Below, piece by piece: positions 62,062-64,000 of a stretch of DNA of 64,000 nt. Position 1 is the first letter of the stretch. Each line of letters begins with the position of its first letter. The DNA lies in NCBI GenBank assembly GCA_020633325.1, contig JACKDX010000001.1, positions 682,001 through 746,000 of the forward strand, read 5' to 3'. The position numbers and the translations under genes are program-made. The notes beneath the pieces are model-generated. The model searched no databases. It was not told the origin of the DNA and saw nothing but the letters and a program-made list of their open reading frames with translations. Source of the DNA: Myxococcales bacterium. GTDB lineage: Bacteria > Myxococcota_A > Polyangia > Polyangiales > GCA-016699535.

Positions 62062-62631
62062 ATGTTCAGCAATAAGCTGTTGGACCTCTTTTCTCGCACG
62101 CATCCTGCGGCAGTTCCCATTATTTACGTCCCGATTGCAATGGGGCTTTTTTGGTATGGGGCCGTCCACAGGGCTGTGGGGGTACCTCTTTCTTTGGCGG
62201 GATTTGCCGCCGGCCTGTTTATATGGACATTTGTCGAATACTGGGCCCACCGCAAATTCTTTCACTGGATCCCCAACAACGCGTTTGGCCATCGCATGCA
62301 TTTCATTTTGCATGGGGTCCATCATGACTGGCCCAATGATCGATACCGCCTCGTGATGCCTCCTGGCGCCAGCTTGGCTGCGCTCCCATTTTTCTTTGCC
62401 GCCTTTTGGCTCTTGCTGAGGGAGCACAGTTACGCAACTTTCTCAGGTTTTATCGTAGGGTACATGGCCTACGACTTGCTCCATTACTATATCCACCACT
62501 TTGCGCCCCAGCACCCGTGGTTCAAGAAGCTCAGGCGCCATCACATGATTCACCACTTCAAGCACGAGGCTCAACACCGGAAATTCGGCGTCTCCTCGAC
62601 GTTGTGGGATCACGTGTTTCGCACGTACTGA
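62062..62631 (+). CDS. Fatty-acid hydroxylase (FA2H-like, histidine-box membrane enzyme)
   Basis: Diiron membrane hydroxylase of about 189 residues. Four hydrophobic helices carry the histidine boxes EYWAHRKFFH, HGVHHDWPND, HYYIHHFAP and RRHHMIHHFKH, as in fatty-acid 2-hydroxylases and sterol-desaturase relatives. Likely product: 2-hydroxy fatty acids for lipid A or sphingolipids, the latter being known in some Myxococcota. The start at 62062 is chosen because MFSNKLLDLFSRTHP matches the family N-terminus; ATGs at 62008 and 62029 are possible. It converges on the transglycosylase gene with 13 nt between. Confidence 0.88.
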   Translation: MFSNKLLDLFSRTHPAAVPIIYVPIAMGLFWYGAVHRAVGVPLSLAGFAAGLFIWTFVEYWAHRKFFHWIPNNAFGHRMHFILHGVHHDWPNDRYRLVMPPGASLAALPFFFAAFWLLLREHSYATFSGFIVGYMAYDLLHYYIHHFAPQHPWFKKLRRHHMIHHFKHEAQHRKFGVSSTLWDHVFRTY

Positions 62632-62644
62632 GCGCGTTTGAGCG

Positions 62645-63331
62645 TCAGTATACGAGTGGCGAAGGCTGCCCGAAGGAGGCTTGAAGTGGCTGAAAGGGCA
62701 CCTCCTTAGGTGCGACGGGTCCAAGCCCCACGCTTCCTCTCAGGGCATTTCGAGTTTCGAGCACCTTCTTGGCGTAGTCCGGATTGCCGCCACACCGCCC
62801 TGTGTTGTAGGAGCCCAAGGCCGCTGAGACGTCCCCGTCGCAAAGGCGCAGCGAACGGGCCAAGAGATCGGTGGCTCTTTCAATCAACTCCTTTTGGCAG
62901 GCGCCGGTCTGGCGGGTGCATCGGGCGCGGAACTGGGAGTCCTTGACGAAGCGAACCTGTCTTCCCCACGGGCTCTTGGGATGCATTTGCAATAGGCCCC
63001 GCTCTCCCAATGCGCCGGTTGCAAACGGGTTTAAGCTGCTTTCGCGAAACGCCATCGCCGCGAGCAACCACGGGTCCACGTGGTGACGGTTGCCCGCCTC
63101 CTCGAAATAGTGCGAGAAAGCCTCAAGTCTTGCTGTGCACCCGGCTCGGGCATCGCGACAGTGCCGCACAAACACCGGCTCCTCGGCGTACCTCTTGTGG
63201 TTGAGCACCAGTGCCCCCCGCATGGCTCGTGCCAACAGCTTCGCGCGGTCGCGGCCCTCGGCCCGGACCTCGCCCACACCCCATGACGTGGCTAGCAATC
63301 CCATCAGTAAGCAAAGAATACGTTGTCGCAT
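62645..63331 (-). CDS. Lytic transglycosylase (SLT domain), exported
   Basis: Exported peptidoglycan lyase of 228 residues with a signal peptide (about 1-24, EVRAEG). The SLT/goose-lysozyme-like domain (about 65-185) has catalytic Glu97 in AMAFRESSLNP, the GALGERGLLQMHP block and the SAALGSYNTGRC helix. Four to six Cys suggest disulfides. It cleaves glycan strands to leave 1,6-anhydro ends, in turnover or for envelope machines. AAGGAG precedes the ATG. With the L,D-transpeptidase and SpoIID proteins, it is the third wall-active exported enzyme in the window. Confidence 0.92.
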   Translation of the reverse strand: MRQRILCLLMGLLATSWGVGEVRAEGRDRAKLLARAMRGALVLNHKRYAEEPVFVRHCRDARAGCTARLEAFSHYFEEAGNRHHVDPWLLAAMAFRESSLNPFATGALGERGLLQMHPKSPWGRQVRFVKDSQFRARCTRQTGACQKELIERATDLLARSLRLCDGDVSAALGSYNTGRCGGNPDYAKKVLETRNALRGSVGLGPVAPKEVPFQPLQASFGQPSPLVY

Positions 63332-63543
63332 CGGAACACTCCTTGTTCATGTCCCACCGTCCATAAGCGGCGTAGTACTACCCCAATTCAGACGGAGGGA
63401 CAGCCCAAAGTGGCGCTTTTTTCCGCAAACCGCTGGCGGGGGCGATACGACAGTTTCGGCGACACTCAAGGCTATTTAATGCCATCTTAGACATGAATTC
63501 GCGCGATTCATGCCATTTACGGATTTACCTTGCAAATCTATCG

Positions 63544-63566
63544 ATATATGCGAATATATGCATATA
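63544..63566 (+). promoter_or_regulatory. AT-rich palindromic site at the ArsR-family gene start
   Basis: Two direct copies of ATATATGC (63544-63551 and 63554-63561) overlap the perfect 12-bp palindrome TATATGCATATA (63555-63566), centred on the start of the ArsR-type gene in otherwise GC-rich DNA. ArsR-family repressors often bind such short AT-rich inverted repeats, so an autoregulatory operator is plausible. It also makes the precise start codon uncertain. Confidence 0.4.
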
Positions 63567-64000
63567 GTGATCGAATCCGCATTTGAACACCCCAGCAGCC
63601 GATCGAACGAGCCCCCGCGCTGGGTGCTTTATCGCACGCTGGCTGACCCGCTCAGGCTCCGTCTATTGGCGCTGATCCACCGGGAAGAATTCACGCTCGG
63701 GGAACTGACCCAGCTCGTGGACGAGCCTCAGCCGACAGTCTCTCGGCACATTTCTCAGCTTCGCTCACGAGGTCTCATCAAGATTCGCAAGGAAGGTACC
63801 CGTGCGTTTGCGACTTTGGTCAAGCCGCTTGCTGCCGACCCGGTACTAAAAGACGCCTTGCTCAACGGCGCCCGGCTCTGTGAAGGCGACGGGAGCTTCG
63901 ATCGGATTGGCCCACTCCTTGCCCAGAGGGAGGATGCGGCACGGGAGTTTTTTCGCACGTTTCAGGGCCGACCTCACGTAGAAACGCTTTCGCCCATCAT
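63558..64000 (+). CDS. ArsR-family regulator, probable N-terminus of an ArsR-methyltransferase fusion (cut by window edge)
   Basis: Partial gene running off the right edge; 147 codons are visible from the ATG at 63558. A winged helix-turn-helix of the ArsR type spans about residues 25-95 (YRTLADPLRLRLLALIHREE, LGELTQLVDEPQPTVSRHISQLRSRGLIKIRKEGTR). The following PLLAQREDAAREFFRTFQG matches the linker that precedes an S-adenosylmethionine-binding methyltransferase domain in ArsR-MTase fusions, including SahR-like regulators of the methionine cycle. No metal-binding Cys motif is seen in the recognition region. The full domain content and target are outside the window. A GTG at 63567 is an alternative start. 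Confidence 0.82.
   Translation, partial: MHIVIESAFEHPSSRSNEPPRWVLYRTLADPLRLRLLALIHREEFTLGELTQLVDEPQPTVSRHISQLRSRGLIKIRKEGTRAFATLVKPLAADPVLKDALLNGARLCEGDGSFDRIGPLLAQREDAAREFFRTFQGRPHVETLSPI

Noticed and set aside
61825..62427. 200-codon minus-strand frame over the hydroxylase gene
   Set aside because: Antisense to the histidine boxes, no ribosome site, no recognisable protein features.
1..64000. CRISPR arrays, insertion sequences, prophage genes or integrase/att sites
   Set aside because: No regularly spaced repeats, transposase, integrase or phage structural proteins were recognised in any frame.

Overview
The window looks like chromosomal DNA of a Gram-negative bacterium from the Myxococcota or a neighbouring former-deltaproteobacterial lineage. 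This is an inference. It rests on the DUF1592/DUF1588 plus DUF1552 protein pair, a very high load of secreted lipoproteins (several with Asp/Thr-rich stretches after the lipobox), TPR and Cys-rich secreted proteins of the myxobacterial type, an imuA-imuB-dnaE2 cassette, and several outer-membrane barrels. Base composition is moderately GC-rich by eye, with a less GC-rich left end. Genes are dense and often overlap by 1-4 nt. I see no rRNA, phage, transposon or CRISPR array. One tRNA (Ala, anticodon GGC) is present.

Layout. 0.4-5.4 kb: mutasome operon imuA-imuB-dnaE2. 5.4-8.6 kb: trypsin-like lipoprotein, SpoIID-domain lipoprotein, AhpD peroxidase. 8.6-13.2 kb (minus strand): a large membrane ATPase followed by an MscS channel, then the relic of a BBP2-type outer-membrane porin. 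13.4-16.5 kb: aldo/keto reductase and a Kef-type antiporter. 16.5-20.4 kb (minus): crcB, a SulP transporter fused to a carbonic-anhydrase-like domain that has lost most zinc ligands, a mono-heme cytochrome lipoprotein and an outer-membrane barrel. 20.7-29.4 kb: NhaA, an unknown lipoprotein, a diheme cytochrome, a three-gene overlapping set (TPR protein, Cys-rich lipoprotein, APH/kinase fusion) and cardiolipin synthase. 29.4-39 kb: giant beta-helix surface lipoprotein, DUF1592/DUF1552 pair, beta-propeller lactonase-like lipoprotein and TolC. 39-48.7 kb: ABC-F ATPase, cyclophilin lipoprotein, TrkH/TrkA potassium uptake with an extra HAMP/PAS membrane protein, Bcp peroxiredoxin, small membrane protein, MgtC/DUF4010 transporter and phytase-esterase-like lipoprotein. 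48.7-64 kb: L,D-transpeptidase, amidohydrolase, cytidine deaminase, rplU-rpmA, HAD 5'-nucleotidase, tRNA-Ala, RibF, GpmI, TauE/SafE, HEAT-like protein, ArgS, a 56-residue lipoprotein with its own terminator, fatty-acid hydroxylase, lytic transglycosylase, and an ArsR regulator (probably a methyltransferase fusion) cut by the right edge.

Themes: ion and osmotic homeostasis (MscS plus ATPase, Kef, NhaA, Trk, CrcB, SulP, MgtC), cell-envelope remodelling and exported lipoproteins, oxidative stress and mutagenic repair. The best candidates for something undescribed are the membrane-ATPase/MscS pair (9.2-13.2 kb), the SulP protein with a degenerate carbonic anhydrase domain in an operon with His-rich envelope proteins (16.5-20.4 kb), and the Trk-linked HAMP/PAS protein (44.4-45.3 kb).
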